NCBI RefSeq assembly: GCF_012563545.1 | Contig: NZ_CP050804.1 | Span: 1,302,001-1,366,000, forward strand | DNA from: Arcanobacterium buesumense | Lineage (GTDB): Bacteria > Actinomycetota > Actinomycetes > Actinomycetales > Actinomycetaceae | DNA: 64,000 nt | Direction: 5' to 3' | Shown here: positions 52,001 to 61,729 of the stretch, one piece after another | Layout of the letters: every line of letters starts with the position of its first letter | How positions within the stretch are numbered: the first letter of the stretch is position 1 | Program-made: the position numbers and the translations under genes | The notes under the pieces: generated by a model | Told to the model about the DNA's origin: nothing | Database searches by the model: none | What the model saw: the letters and a program-made list of their open reading frames with translations, nothing else

Positions 52001-55000
52001 AGCTTGGGCGGCAACAGCGGCACCGGTGCCGGTAAACCGATGCGGATCCACTGCACTACCTGAGGTTGCCGCACGGGCAAGTTCTTCGCGAGCGCTTGCC
52101 CAGCGGTCATCGAACACTACTGCTTGGCGCGCATCGAAATGTGGCTGGACGGAGTCGAACCAGTGCTCCCCTAGTTCAGCTTCGACAGTTTTTACTAGCT
52201 CGTCACTTGTCTGCGTTTCTTGATATTCAGGGGTTGGTTGGAGTCCCAGTTGGGCAAGAACGGTACGGGCAGCGGTGGCAAGGATGCCGTTTGGTCCAGT
52301 GACGTGGTCTGCGTAGGCTTCTAGCGCAGCTGAATCAACAACTGAGCTTGTGCCTGCGCCGCTTCCGGGTAGGGAGACGTGGACATCGTGGTGACGTGCG
52401 ACGGCGTGTACGGCTGCGTCGATGAGCTCAGTTGCTTGTGCCTTCGAGGTTGCGCTTTGTGTGCCAAGGGTCGAAAGGCTACCGCCGCGTACGGATTCGC
52501 CCTCGCGAGTGCCAAGCACGAGGGTGACTTCTACCCATGGGATCCAGGATTCTGGTAGCGCCCATGCGCCAGTGACGCGATTGGTTATTTCGCTTGGTTT
52601 AACGCCTGAAGCCCCGAAGATTGTGCGTAGACGGCTACGCATCACATCGCCGAGAACCGGACCGTATGGGGTGTATCGCGGTGCAGCTACGGTGACACGC
52701 GAACGTAAGGTGGCGACGTCGGCTTCAGCTGCGCCGTCGATTGTGGCAACACCAAGTTCGGTACTCATATCCATCAATAGCTGGTTTCGGCGCGAAGAGA
52801 CTCCGTTAGTCAAACTGTCAGTGGTATCGATTGGAGCGATTTGTTCTGGCAGTAATTTGTTTTGCAACGCCAACAGGGTTAGCAGTGCTTGGGCGGCGTC
52901 AAAGCTCAGTTCTGGCAGTGGGCCGCTAGGAGTGTTTCCTGCGTGTGTTGGTGGTTGTGGCGTTGTCATTTCAGAAGGTTGCGCGGCTGGAGTTTGTGGC
53001 GGCGTGGCTGGTGGGCTATCGTGTTGGGTCGGTTCGACGTTGGTGTGTGCGCCCGGTTCGGTTGCCGATTCACGTGGTGGGATGGGTGTGGAATCGGTTG
53101 CATACAGTGCTGCTTCGTCGCGTTCAAGGTTGCGAACGAGCACATGAGCGTTGAGCATGTGTGGAAGTTGCAGAGTTTTCGCGGCGAGGTTTGCCAAGGT
53201 TGGCGCTTGCCCCAAACCGACTTCAACGAGTTGTTCAACTCCTAGACCGCCCTGTTCGCGAGCACTAAAGAGCAGTTCTTGGGTTTCGATCCAGCGAACT
53301 GGTGAGGCGAACTGCCAGGAGAGCAATTCGATGACGAGGATGCGCGCCACTTTCCCAGGAGCCTGGGCAACGAGGGTTTCAAAGCGGTCGGCGTCAGCGA
53401 GCAGATCGGTGAGGATCTGGGAAGGAACCTGGTCACAGATTGCCTGTGCAAAGTCACGAGTGAGCTCGAATGGTCGCGCAACCAGGTTAGGAATATAGCG
53501 ATCGACGAGGATCTCGTAGTTAAGTTCGGCGGGCAACAGTTCATCGAGTTTTTGTGCAAAGGCGGGAACGCCAGCGCGCAAGACCCGCGAATGGAATGGA
53601 ACATCGATTCCGGGGATGAGCATGAAGGGCCGCTGACCGCCAGCACGCTCGGCAAGAACTTCAGCCTCATGTGCCAAGGCTTGTAATCCAGCAACCGTGC
53701 CAGCTACCGCATACTGCTGGCCGGCAAGGTTGTAGTTGACGATCTGGAGGAACTCTCCGGTGCGCTGGGCAAGATCGTCAACGAAATCGGTGACTTCCTC
53801 GGCACTCACACCGCACTGATTCGGGCGCAAGGCACCCAATCGATACTGAGAGCGGCCTGCTTGGTCTCGTTCAACGAGCGCATGCATCGCCGAGCCACGC
53901 GAGTAGACGACGTCGATCACCGATTCAAGATCGAAAATACCTGCACAGGATGCTAATGCTGTGTATTCGCCGAGCGAATGACCAGCGTAGATCGCACCCG
54001 GAACGAAGGCGTTTTCGTCAATCATGCGTTGGGTTTGTCCATAGGCAAGGACGGCGAGCACAACTTGGGTGAACTGGGTCAGGTTCATGACCCCTTCTGG
54101 GTGACGCAGAATCTGATCGCCGACCTTGAGCTCGGTTGGGTTGTTGTCAACAATATGGATGATCGAAAAGCCATGGGCCCGGCGGGTATGCTTGTCGGCA
54201 CGCTCCCACACGTCACGCACTGCTGCAGACCGTTGACGATCATTTGTTCCCATGCCAACGTATTGGATTCCTTGGCCTGGGTAGACGTAGGCGGTGCGGG
54301 CTGGAGCAAGCAGGCCCTGACCGCGGGAGACAACCGCATCGCCGATTCGGCAGGTCACCTCGATGGCGTCGGTAGCGTTGGAGCCCCGGCCGATCCGCTC
54401 AACCAAAATATCTATGTCATCGTTGAGTTGAACCATGCCATACATCGAATAGGTCCATCCAACGAGCTGGCGTTGACTATGACTTCCTTCACCGGCACAG
54501 GCCACAGCCTGGGCAACGGCAGATAGCCACATCCCATGAACTAAGGCGTCTTTCAAGCCGACTAATGCGGCCGCATGCTGGGAGGTGTGAATCGGGTTGT
54601 AGTCACCCGAGGCGATCGCAAACGGAGTCATATCAGTGGGTGCTGAGATATTTACGCGACGAACAAATGACCGTGGCGTGGCAGTGATGTGCCGGCCTTG
54701 ACCACCAAACCCAGCTACTGGGGTAGGTGCAGTCGTTGTCGTGATGCGACCGCGAATCGCAAAGCGTTCGATCAATCGGGCGATCCGCTTGCCCTCGTGG
54801 GTTAATTCCAGATCTACTGTGACGATTCTCCCCGATGCGGACTCGCTCAAGACTCGGGTTTGTGCCCGAACTGCAACGCGCATTTCCGAAGTGGACAATT
54901 GTGCTACCGCAACATCAAGATCGATGCAGTGATCGAGGTGGACTGCGTTGAGCAAGCCTTCAATCACCGGATACCCATCGGGAAGGTATGCTGAGCCAAG

Positions 55001-58000
55001 TGCTGCATAAATCGCCGGCCAGCATGGGCCGACAAGAGTATCAGCGGTGGCGTTGGCAATACGCAGTTCTTCGCCTTCAGTTGTAGCTGCGATAACTGCG
55101 CCAGTTGCCGACATGTGGGTACGCCACACATCTGGCGTGATCGTTACCTGATCATGAACGACGCCGAACGGGGTATTTTCGTTTGGGACCACGCGCGGCA
55201 AGGCGCGCAGTTCATCACCACCCACCGACGTCGAACCGATTCCGGCTACTGCCGCAAGCAGACCGTAGACGGCTTGTGGTAAGCGCTCCCGGCTCACGGT
55301 TGGTACCGCGCCGGTGGCAACCGATGGTGGCAGATCGAGTGGAATACTCACCTCACGGACCGCGTATGGGTGTGGCTGGGGCAAACCATCCCAATAGGTA
55401 TCTGCACTAATAACGATTTCCCAGCCCGCAGTAGTGTCGCGGAGTTCACATGCTTGCGGACTGAGCGTGTGCGCGGGGTTGTCGATCAAGTGCCCATTCC
55501 ACACAATATGCGGCACAGCACGCACATATTCTTCAACGGTGCTTGCCGAATTCAGACGAGCAAAACGAGCTACAGGCTTCACTCCTTGCGCACTCAACCG
55601 AGAAATACATGCGGCTTCGAATCGGCCCAAAAGCTCAGCTACGGGTTCATCAACGCGATCAATTCCCGCTACCGAAACTGGGCCTGGAATAACGCGCACG
55701 CTTTGGGCATCGTAGCGTTCGTCTTGGGCCTGCCAGAGCGTATCCAATCCCCACCAGCGTGCCAGATCGGCGTCGATAACAGGAACGAACGGCATTGGCT
55801 TGTGATGCTTGCGGCACAAGGAGATAAACCAGGCGGCATCGCGTTCATTCACGATCGTCGTCGCTGCATGAGGATAGTGTTTACGTAGCAGTGCTAAGGC
55901 ATGTGGACCATCTTCAACGGCGTCGATATCAGCAAAGAGAGTCTGGATTGGGCCATGATCGACTTCGTGTAACCGGGCTTCGATGCGATGGAGTAAGTCT
56001 AAGAAACGGTCACTCCACGTCGGATCACACCACGGGTAAGACAATTCTAAGAAGCGTGCACCCCATTCGTGATACGTCATTTGGTTGACCTCGCCAAAGA
56101 ATGGCTTGGCGGTCTTATTCAACGCCATCATAATCTCATCTCGGCGCTGATTAATCACATCCATATCTGAACCGACCTCGGCCAGTAATCGAGAACATGC
56201 TGCAGAGTCGTTATCAATTTCGTACATGTCTGCATGCAAGTGCGATAATCCGGAGGCCACTCCCCCACGTGAACGCGCGCGGCCTACCCACCCGCCGTCG
56301 TTATCGATGGTGATACCGGGGGTGTCTTTTAACAGTTGCTTCACCTGTGGGGAAGTTTTTGCTTCTTTGACTGTCATCGCTGCCGTACCCACCAAAATGC
56401 CATCGACTGGCATTGCGGGCATGTCGTGGCGTAACGCCCACCGGCCAGTGATGTAGTCGGCTGCGATGTGCGGGGTGCCAATACCGCCACCCACACACAA
56501 CACTACATTTGGCCGACGGCGAATCTCAGCATAAGTTTCGAGTAGCAAATCATCGAGATTCACCCACGAATGGTGGCCACCAGCATGGCCGTCTTCAACC
56601 TGCATAATCAGTTGGGCTTGCGGGTTGGCCTCAGCAATGCTCAACACTGCTTTGATCTGTTGTACCGTGCCGGGCTTGAAACAAATATATGGGAAGCCTT
56701 CTGCGTGCAAGGACTCAATGAGTTCAGTTGCTTCCTCCAGTTCTGGAATACCGGCTGAGATCGTTACGCCGTTAATGGGTGCGCCTGCCGCACGTGCTTT
56801 GGAGACGATCTTTTGCGCACCAAATTGGAGATTCCACATGAACCGATCAAAGAACATGGTGTTGAACTGGGCGGTGCGGCCCGGCTGGAGATCTTTGACT
56901 AAGCCATCCTTATTCGCTGTAAAGACTTCGAGTGAGTACTGCCCACCGCCAGCTAGTTCCGCCCAGTATCCGGTGTTTGCTGCGGCAGCAACAATTTCTG
57001 GATCAACAGTTGTCGGGGTCATACCGGCCAAAATAATCGGTGAATTTCCAGTCAGGCGAGTAAACGCGGTTTCTACCACGACCTGTCCGTCTGGCAGTTC
57101 GACCAGTTGAGGAGCGAATCGCGAATAGTCAATGGCGGTTGGCAGTTGGGAGCCGGGTGCGGTGAGCTGGTCACGTTTGAGCGTGTCCGACGCATCAACG
57201 ACGACGATTGGGCCGCCTTGGACCAGTTGCTCGGTCATGCGCACTAATCCGCTTCCGGGACCAACAATCGCAAGAGCTTGGGTATTGTGTGCCACACTGG
57301 CTACCTGGTTGGGCCAATCTTGGGGCGTGAGCAGTATTTCTTGAGCCATGTGTGCGACGAGTTCTGTATCCAATCCACAAAGCTGCGCCCACTGAACTGC
57401 TGTGTCAACTGCCGGCTGCATACTTGGGTGATGGAAGGGAACGGCTACCGGTAGCTCATCGAAGATGGGATCAAGAATTGACCCGCCACGCACTTTAGCC
57501 TCAATCGCGGCATTGTGGCGTTCCACGCCGCTTATCAAGGTTGCTTTCGCAAGCGCTAGCTTTTCTGGGTGCCCAGAAAGAACGAAGGCCTGAGGTCCGT
57601 TCCGTAAGGCAACATTGGGAGAGCCTGGTTCGGTTGTGGCGACGTGGGCCAAACCTTCGTTGATTGCATCGGCGCATAATCCACGTACTGAAAGCATCCG
57701 AGACGCTGTAGGCGATCCGCCCAATTCGCGCACTCGCAAGCTGGCAGCTGCACCGATAATGAGCGATAACGCGACGAGATCTTCAAGCTCGTTGGTTGAA
57801 TTGATAGCCTTAGCAGCGTAGGCAGCCAAAATGCCTTGTGAATGGCCAAGTATTGGCACGTTTTTAACGTCTACTGCGCTGTTATCAAGCTGGATCAAGG
57901 CGCCGATATGTGCAAGCAAGATACCTGGCATTGATACTGCAGCGGTGGCATCGAGATCTGTCGATGAGGTGTTCTTGGCGGACAACACATCGTCGAGACG

Positions 58001-58192
58001 TGCCGGTGCTTGTGGAATAGCGGTGGCGATCTCGCGCGCCACACCCGCAACTTTTGCTCGCGCATTGGTGAGCAGCTCCGTTAAATACTGGGCGGTACCA
58101 TCGGCGTAATAATCATGCAGCTCACTCACCCAGGACGAACCTTGGCCGGCGAAGACGAACGTGGTGTGTGGTGATGTTAATGCACTAATCAT
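49010..58192 (-). CDS. fas: Type I fatty acid synthase, single giant chain
   Basis: A 3060-residue multidomain synthase making fatty acids from acetyl- and malonyl-CoA with NAD(P)H. The start is ATG 58192 (AAGGA before it). Domain order: acetyltransferase (GHSQG, S118), enoyl reductase (GNSPIILAGMTPTTVDPE, about 385-900), dehydratase hot-dog folds (segment ASGDYNPIHTS near 1200), malonyl/palmitoyl transferase (GHSLGEY, S1406; later IDVPFHSRVL). A Pro/Thr-rich linker precedes the ACP (GVSSRRNQLL, probable phosphopantetheine S1799). Ketoreductase (VVTGAAPGSIASSV near 2100) and ketosynthase follow (C2705 in VAACATAAVSV, H2857 in VSKHDTST, H2898 in SVTGHAKGG). The order matches mycobacterial and corynebacterial FAS I. 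No domain looks broken. The ACP motif is off-consensus (see findings). Confidence 0.96.
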   Translation of the reverse strand: MISALTSPHTTFVFAGQGSSWVSELHDYYADGTAQYLTELLTNARAKVAGVAREIATAIPQAPARLDDVLSAKNTSSTDLDATAAVSMPGILLAHIGALIQLDNSAVDVKNVPILGHSQGILAAYAAKAINSTNELEDLVALSLIIGAAASLRVRELGGSPTASRMLSVRGLCADAINEGLAHVATTEPGSPNVALRNGPQAFVLSGHPEKLALAKATLISGVERHNAAIEAKVRGGSILDPIFDELPVAVPFHHPSMQPAVDTAVQWAQLCGLDTELVAHMAQEILLTPQDWPNQVASVAHNTQALAIVGPGSGLVRMTEQLVQGGPIVVVDASDTLKRDQLTAPGSQLPTAIDYSRFAPQLVELPDGQVVVETAFTRLTGNSPIILAGMTPTTVDPEIVAAAANTGYWAELAGGGQYSLEVFTANKDGLVKDLQPGRTAQFNTMFFDRFMWNLQFGAQKIVSKARAAGAPINGVTISAGIPELEEATELIESLHAEGFPYICFKPGTVQQIKAVLSIAEANPQAQLIMQVEDGHAGGHHSWVNLDDLLLETYAEIRRRPNVVLCVGGGIGTPHIAADYITGRWALRHDMPAMPVDGILVGTAAMTVKEAKTSPQVKQLLKDTPGITIDNDGGWVGRARSRGGVASGLSHLHADMYEIDNDSAACSRLLAEVGSDMDVINQRRDEIMMALNKTAKPFFGEVNQMTYHEWGARFLELSYPWCDPTWSDRFLDLLHRIEARLHEVDHGPIQTLFADIDAVEDGPHALALLRKHYPHAATTIVNERDAAWFISLCRKHHKPMPFVPVIDADLARWWGLDTLWQAQDERYDAQSVRVIPGPVSVAGIDRVDEPVAELLGRFEAACISRLSAQGVKPVARFARLNSASTVEEYVRAVPHIVWNGHLIDNPAHTLSPQACELRDTTAGWEIVISADTYWDGLPQPHPYAVREVSIPLDLPPSVATGAVPTVSRERLPQAVYGLLAAVAGIGSTSVGGDELRALPRVVPNENTPFGVVHDQVTITPDVWRTHMSATGAVIAATTEGEELRIANATADTLVGPCWPAIYAALGSAYLPDGYPVIEGLLNAVHLDHCIDLDVAVAQLSTSEMRVAVRAQTRVLSESASGRIVTVDLELTHEGKRIARLIERFAIRGRITTTTAPTPVAGFGGQGRHITATPRSFVRRVNISAPTDMTPFAIASGDYNPIHTSQHAAALVGLKDALVHGMWLSAVAQAVACAGEGSHSQRQLVGWTYSMYGMVQLNDDIDILVERIGRGSNATDAIEVTCRIGDAVVSRGQGLLAPARTAYVYPGQGIQYVGMGTNDRQRSAAVRDVWERADKHTRRAHGFSIIHIVDNNPTELKVGDQILRHPEGVMNLTQFTQVVLAVLAYGQTQRMIDENAFVPGAIYAGHSLGEYTALASCAGIFDLESVIDVVYSRGSAMHALVERDQAGRSQYRLGALRPNQCGVSAEEVTDFVDDLAQRTGEFLQIVNYNLAGQQYAVAGTVAGLQALAHEAEVLAERAGGQRPFMLIPGIDVPFHSRVLRAGVPAFAQKLDELLPAELNYEILVDRYIPNLVARPFELTRDFAQAICDQVPSQILTDLLADADRFETLVAQAPGKVARILVIELLSWQFASPVRWIETQELLFSAREQGGLGVEQLVEVGLGQAPTLANLAAKTLQLPHMLNAHVLVRNLERDEAALYATDSTPIPPRESATEPGAHTNVEPTQHDSPPATPPQTPAAQPSEMTTPQPPTHAGNTPSGPLPELSFDAAQALLTLLALQNKLLPEQIAPIDTTDSLTNGVSSRRNQLLMDMSTELGVATIDGAAEADVATLRSRVTVAAPRYTPYGPVLGDVMRSRLRTIFGASGVKPSEITNRVTGAWALPESWIPWVEVTLVLGTREGESVRGGSLSTLGTQSATSKAQATELIDAAVHAVARHHDVHVSLPGSGAGTSSVVDSAALEAYADHVTGPNGILATAARTVLAQLGLQPTPEYQETQTSDELVKTVEAELGEHWFDSVQPHFDARQAVVFDDRWASAREELARAATSGSAVDPHRFTGTGAAVAAQARWWARQLANQPHIAQTFNDAADQAQNYTPARYRDEVAVVTGAAPGSIASSVVAKLLAGGATVVMTASRITPARLDFARQLYAEHACAGATLWLVPANLCAYRDVDSVVEWINSEQVETKGEVTTVIKPSLLPTLAFPFAAGRVFGSLSDTGGHTESQARLLLWSVERLISRLAEVAISAGNQSRVHVVLPGSPNRGTFGGDGAYGEVKAAFDAICNKWHAEAGWPQAITLAQPRIGWVAGTHLMSGNDGLVPAAQAAGIHVFTPDEISEHLLALCTREAREQAQHAPLDADLTGGLGQANMSLPELARHAGINQRSLDSQANDEQHQPATILALPSQIAPTLAPEVSVGEVTTSLKDMVVVVGTGEVSAWGSGRTRSQAEYGLQRDGSVELTAAGVLELAWMMNLIQWSNDPHPGWYDLHGTHVPEAEIYDRYRDEVVARCGIRTLADSSNLVDQGSIDTARIFLDRDIEFTVPTHAEALDYVAADADATRIYEGEDGDWVVCKRAGSIARVPKRATLSRTVGGQLPTDFDPARWGIPASMLDSMDRIAVWNLVTAVDAFLSAGFTPAELLRAVHPSDVACTQGTGIGGMESLRKVFLDRFLGEDRPQDILQEALPNVVAAHVMQAYVGGYGAMIHPVAACATAAVSVEEAVDKITVGKAMFVVAGGIDDIGVESLTGFGDMNATADSAVMAAKGISERFYSRANDRRRGGFVEAAGGGTVLLARGDVAAELGLPVLAVVAHAQSYADGSHTSIPAPGIGALGAARGGRKSVIATSLAGLGLSPDDVRVVSKHDTSTNANDPNETELHQRMWQAVGRTDGNPLFVISQKSVTGHAKGGAALFQIAGLTEVLRTGRIPGNIALDCVAPEIADKGGDFVWLRQPLDLGVGQVKAAVLSSLGFGHVSAVVVLAHPECFTRALANAGGDVTVWRELAQARLHAGARRINAGMIGDKPLFEPAAGRRLPEYGAHEAEVAMLLDPHTRLTDAGIFPGVGHEG

Positions 58193-58245
58193 TTTTATCC
58201 TTGTCATTGGGGAAAATTGGGAAAATAAACTGGATTGCGAAGGTA

Positions 58246-59865
58246 TTAGAGTGGCGGATTTGAGCTGTGGCGTTCAATGCGCTGTGGACGACGTTTGGCT
58301 TGAGCAAGGACAAGCGAGGAGATAATTGTTTGCCGAGTTTGTTCTGGAGTAATCAACCCGTCGAGTGCGCCAATCTCTAGTGAAAGATTAGGGTTAACAG
58401 CTTGGGTCGAGTAGGCTTGTTCGAATCGCTTGCGTGCCCGCTGCACATCTGACCCGGCAGCTTTGAGCTCTTTGAGTTCTTTGCGGTGAACGATATTGAC
58501 CGCGCCTTCTGATCCCATCACCGTAATCTCAGCACCAGGCCACGCATAGTTAAAATCAGCGCCCATCGACTTTGACCCCATAACAATGTAGGCACCGCCG
58601 TATGCTTTGCGTACAATAATCGTCACCAGTGGAACAGTGGCAGTTGCGTAAGCAGTAATGAGCTTAGCACCCCTGCGGATAATTCCGGCACGCTCTTGTT
58701 CGGTGCCCGGGCGGTAGCCTGGCACATCCACCAAGGTGACAATCGGGATATTAAACGCGTGGCAAAACTGCACAAAGCGCGAAGCTTTTTCCGAAGCATG
58801 AACATCAAGCGTTCCAGCATCAACGCATGATTGATTGGCAACAATTCCGACGCTACGGCCCGCGAATGCTCCGAAACCAACTACCACGTTGGCGGCGAAC
58901 AGTTCTTGAACCTGCAAAAATTCACCGTGGTCAACGAGATGTTCAATGACCTCCACCATGTCATAGGACTGTTTCGGATTAACTGGAACCAACTGCCCTA
59001 CTTCACTCGCGCGCGCTTCGTCGTCGTCATTGGCAGTGTATGCAAATCTTGGTGCGTCTTCTTCAGAAGAACTCGGCAAGTAGGAAAGCAAACTACGCGT
59101 ATAATCTAAGGCGTCTTCTTCGTCGTGAGCCATATAGTGAGCTACGCCGGTGGTTGCAGAATGTAACTGTGCCCCACCCAGATCATTGGAGGTCACATCT
59201 TCACCAGTGACCGCACGCACAACTTCTGGCCCGGTGACGAACATATATGACGAATCCTTGGTCATAATCACGAAATCAGTTAATGCCGGTCCATACACAG
59301 CTCCGCCCGCGCATGGCCCTAAAATAACTGAAATCTGTGGAACCACACCCGACGCTGCACTCGTTTTACGAAAAATCTGACCGTACTGTGAGAGCGCCGC
59401 CACGCCTTCTTGGATCCGGGCACCGCCCGAATCGAGCAAGGAAATAATGGGCATACGCATATCGATAGCGTGGTCCATCAAATGCAGTATTTTTGTGCCT
59501 TCAACGTCACCTAAGGTTCCCCCGCGCACTGAAAAGTCCTGAGCAATAATCGCCACTGCTCGGCCCGAAATTTCTCCAAACCCCGTCACGACGCCCGAAC
59601 CCAAATAGTCTTCATCGATATTTCCGCCCGCAAAACGGCCAATTTCGTGAAATGTACCTGGGTCAAGAAGTAGACTTATGCGTTCGCGGGCAGTCTTTTT
59701 CCCTTTCGCATGTTGCACAGCGCGTGCTCGCTCTTCACCTTTCGTGTGCAAATGCTGCACATGCGAAATATAGGTGTCGCAAGTTTGAGCCGGCCGTTGC
59801 CCGAAGGACGTAATCCATTTGGCGGTGTCTTTCGCACGCTCAATGATTCGAGGTTTAGTGTTCAC
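58246..59865 (-). CDS. accD: Acyl-CoA (acetyl/propionyl-CoA) carboxylase carboxyltransferase beta subunit
   Basis: A 539-residue carboxyltransferase with N and C crotonase-like halves. It moves the carboxyl group from biotin to acetyl- or propionyl-CoA. Conserved segments are ERISLLLDPGTFHEIG, DFSVRGGTLGDVEGTKI, LLDSGGARIQEGVAAL, ILGPCAGGAVYGPALTDF, and in the C half IPIVTLVDVPGYRPG and IVRKAYGGAYIVMGSK, with the GG and AGG oxyanion-hole patterns. The start is GTG 59865, overlapping the accBC stop by GTGA. It lies 53 bases upstream of fas, so the malonyl-CoA and FAS genes are one unit. The family cannot distinguish acetyl- from propionyl-CoA; context favours acetyl-CoA. Confidence 0.92.
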   Translation of the reverse strand: MNTKPRIIERAKDTAKWITSFGQRPAQTCDTYISHVQHLHTKGEERARAVQHAKGKKTARERISLLLDPGTFHEIGRFAGGNIDEDYLGSGVVTGFGEISGRAVAIIAQDFSVRGGTLGDVEGTKILHLMDHAIDMRMPIISLLDSGGARIQEGVAALSQYGQIFRKTSAASGVVPQISVILGPCAGGAVYGPALTDFVIMTKDSSYMFVTGPEVVRAVTGEDVTSNDLGGAQLHSATTGVAHYMAHDEEDALDYTRSLLSYLPSSSEEDAPRFAYTANDDDEARASEVGQLVPVNPKQSYDMVEVIEHLVDHGEFLQVQELFAANVVVGFGAFAGRSVGIVANQSCVDAGTLDVHASEKASRFVQFCHAFNIPIVTLVDVPGYRPGTEQERAGIIRRGAKLITAYATATVPLVTIIVRKAYGGAYIVMGSKSMGADFNYAWPGAEITVMGSEGAVNIVHRKELKELKAAGSDVQRARKRFEQAYSTQAVNPNLSLEIGALDGLITPEQTRQTIISSLVLAQAKRRPQRIERHSSNPPL

Positions 59866-61703
59866 GATTCATCCTTTTCTTCTCGTGTGCTCAACGTGAC
59901 TAATACTTGGTCTGAGTTCACTGAATCTCCAACTGCTACACAGATGTCGCTGACCACCCCAGACATGGGAGCCGATAAGGGTTGTTCCATTTTCATTGCT
60001 TCAATAACTGCAATAAGATCGCCTGCTTCAACAACATCTCCGGGCGTTACCGCCAGGCGAATAACAGTTGCTTGCATGGGAGCGCGCACCGTACGTGGAT
60101 CATCAATGTGGGTCTGGTTGAGTTGTGATGCACGACGCCCGCGCCGCACAATTTGCGCTCGCCCAAGGTCTGGTACTGGCCTTTGCGTGAAATTGGCGAA
60201 TAATTCGCGAGGCAGCCGGATTCGGTGACGTCGGCCATCAATTTCGATGTCGTATTCTTCGCTGAGTACCGGTTGCCTCGACTCACTGCCTTCTGGTTGA
60301 GCCGAAGTACTGAGATTGTCTGCTTCAAAGTCACCCAACTGGGTTTCTTCTAACCAGCGGGTGTGGACTTTACCGCCAACCGGATCAGCGAAAGCCGTAC
60401 CGGATAAAATGTGTTCGTAGAGCGGAGCCGAGCACGCAACCCCGGTAATTTGCAGTTCGCCTAGGGCTCGCAGTGAGCGTGCAATAAGTTGCTGGCGGGT
60501 AGGGGCCCAGACAATAATTTTGGCAATCATCGAATCGAAGGCAACCGGGATATTTTCTCCCGGTGCCAGTGCGGCCTCGATCCGAATTCCTGGGCCTTTG
60601 GGCCATTCGATCTCGGTGACGGTACCGGCGCTTGGCATCAGGTGACGGTTCGGGTCTTCACTCGTGATGCGCATCTGCAAGCTGTGACCGCGTGGTGCCA
60701 TAGTGACCGGCGCTATCTCGTTGAGGTTGGCTCCAAAAGCAATAGCGATTTGGAGGCGGACGAGGTCAGTGCCGGTGACTTCTTCGGTGACTGTGTGTTC
60801 TACTTGGAGTCGCGGATTGACTTCGAGGAAGTATGGGGTGTTGTTGTGATCGACGAGGAATTCGCACGTTCCAGCTCCGACGTAATCGACGGCGGTGAAC
60901 AGTTCTTGAGACCACTGCTGGAGCAGATCGAGGGTTGCTTGAGGTAACGCAGGGGCTGGGGCTTCTTCGATGAGTTTTTGGTTACGACGTTGAACCGAAC
61001 AGTCACGAGTTGAGGCCATCCAGAAATTTCCGTGCTGGTCGCGTAAGCATTGGGTTTCGATGTGCCGGGCTGCAATGAGGCGCTTTTCTATGAAGAACTG
61101 GCTCAGGGCGTGGTCTGGCGGGAGTTCGTCCGCTGGCGCTAAACCATGATCTTTCCATAGCGCTTCGACCTCGTGATCGGATCGGAGTTCGAGGATGCCC
61201 CGCCCTCCCCCACCTGTTGGATTTTTCAGCAAAATCGGGAATTCGGCCTCCCGAGCGAATTGCACTATCTGCTTCTGGTTACGGATTGCGTCTTGGGTAC
61301 CGGGAATAAGTCCAACCCCGAGTTTGGTGGCCAGGCGGCGGGCTTGAGATTTGTTTCCCAGAGTTGAAATTGCTTGTGGGCTAGGCCCGATCCATGTCAT
61401 TCCAGCATCGATAACCTGCTGGGCAAATTCGGGATCTTCGGAGAGGAATCCGTAGCCGGAGTGGATGGCGTGGGCACCGGCTCGCTGGGCGATCTCGATA
61501 ATTGCTGGACCGTTAAGATAGGTCTGTGCAGATGTTGTTCCGGGCAAGGCGTAGGCATCGTCAGCGAGTTTCGTCCAGGTTGCTCCTCGATCGGGATCAG
61601 CATATAAAGCGATGGATCGGATCCCCATTTCACGTGCAGTGCGGAAGATACGAGCGGCTATTTCGCCACGGTTTGCTACCAAGATGGATTGTGGATATGT
61701 CAC
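59862..61703 (-). CDS. accBC: Acyl-CoA carboxylase alpha subunit: biotin carboxylase fused to biotin carboxyl carrier protein
   Basis: A 613-residue protein. The biotin carboxylase N-domain starts at ILVANRGEIAARIFRTA, and the ATP-grasp domain has the Gly-rich loop LLKNPTGGGGRGILEL and YFLEVNPRLQVEHTVTEEVTG. The C-terminal BCCP/biotinyl domain carries the biotin Lys in EAMKMEQPL (K571). Fused alpha subunits of this kind are the actinobacterial form. The start is GTG 61703 behind AAGGAG. It is downstream of birA by 26 bases and overlaps accD by 4 bases. No small epsilon subunit gene is present. Confidence 0.94.
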   Translation of the reverse strand: MTYPQSILVANRGEIAARIFRTAREMGIRSIALYADPDRGATWTKLADDAYALPGTTSAQTYLNGPAIIEIAQRAGAHAIHSGYGFLSEDPEFAQQVIDAGMTWIGPSPQAISTLGNKSQARRLATKLGVGLIPGTQDAIRNQKQIVQFAREAEFPILLKNPTGGGGRGILELRSDHEVEALWKDHGLAPADELPPDHALSQFFIEKRLIAARHIETQCLRDQHGNFWMASTRDCSVQRRNQKLIEEAPAPALPQATLDLLQQWSQELFTAVDYVGAGTCEFLVDHNNTPYFLEVNPRLQVEHTVTEEVTGTDLVRLQIAIAFGANLNEIAPVTMAPRGHSLQMRITSEDPNRHLMPSAGTVTEIEWPKGPGIRIEAALAPGENIPVAFDSMIAKIIVWAPTRQQLIARSLRALGELQITGVACSAPLYEHILSGTAFADPVGGKVHTRWLEETQLGDFEADNLSTSAQPEGSESRQPVLSEEYDIEIDGRRHRIRLPRELFANFTQRPVPDLGRAQIVRRGRRASQLNQTHIDDPRTVRAPMQATVIRLAVTPGDVVEAGDLIAVIEAMKMEQPLSAPMSGVVSDICVAVGDSVNSDQVLVTLSTREEKDES

Positions 61704-61729
61704 TGCGTCTCCTTTTGTGGACGTTATTC

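Noticed and set aside
52422..53147. 241-codon open frame on the + strand opposite fas
   Set aside because: It overlaps the FAS ACP/linker region in antisense and gives a low-complexity Ser/Arg/Val-rich translation; many similar shadows lie throughout fas.
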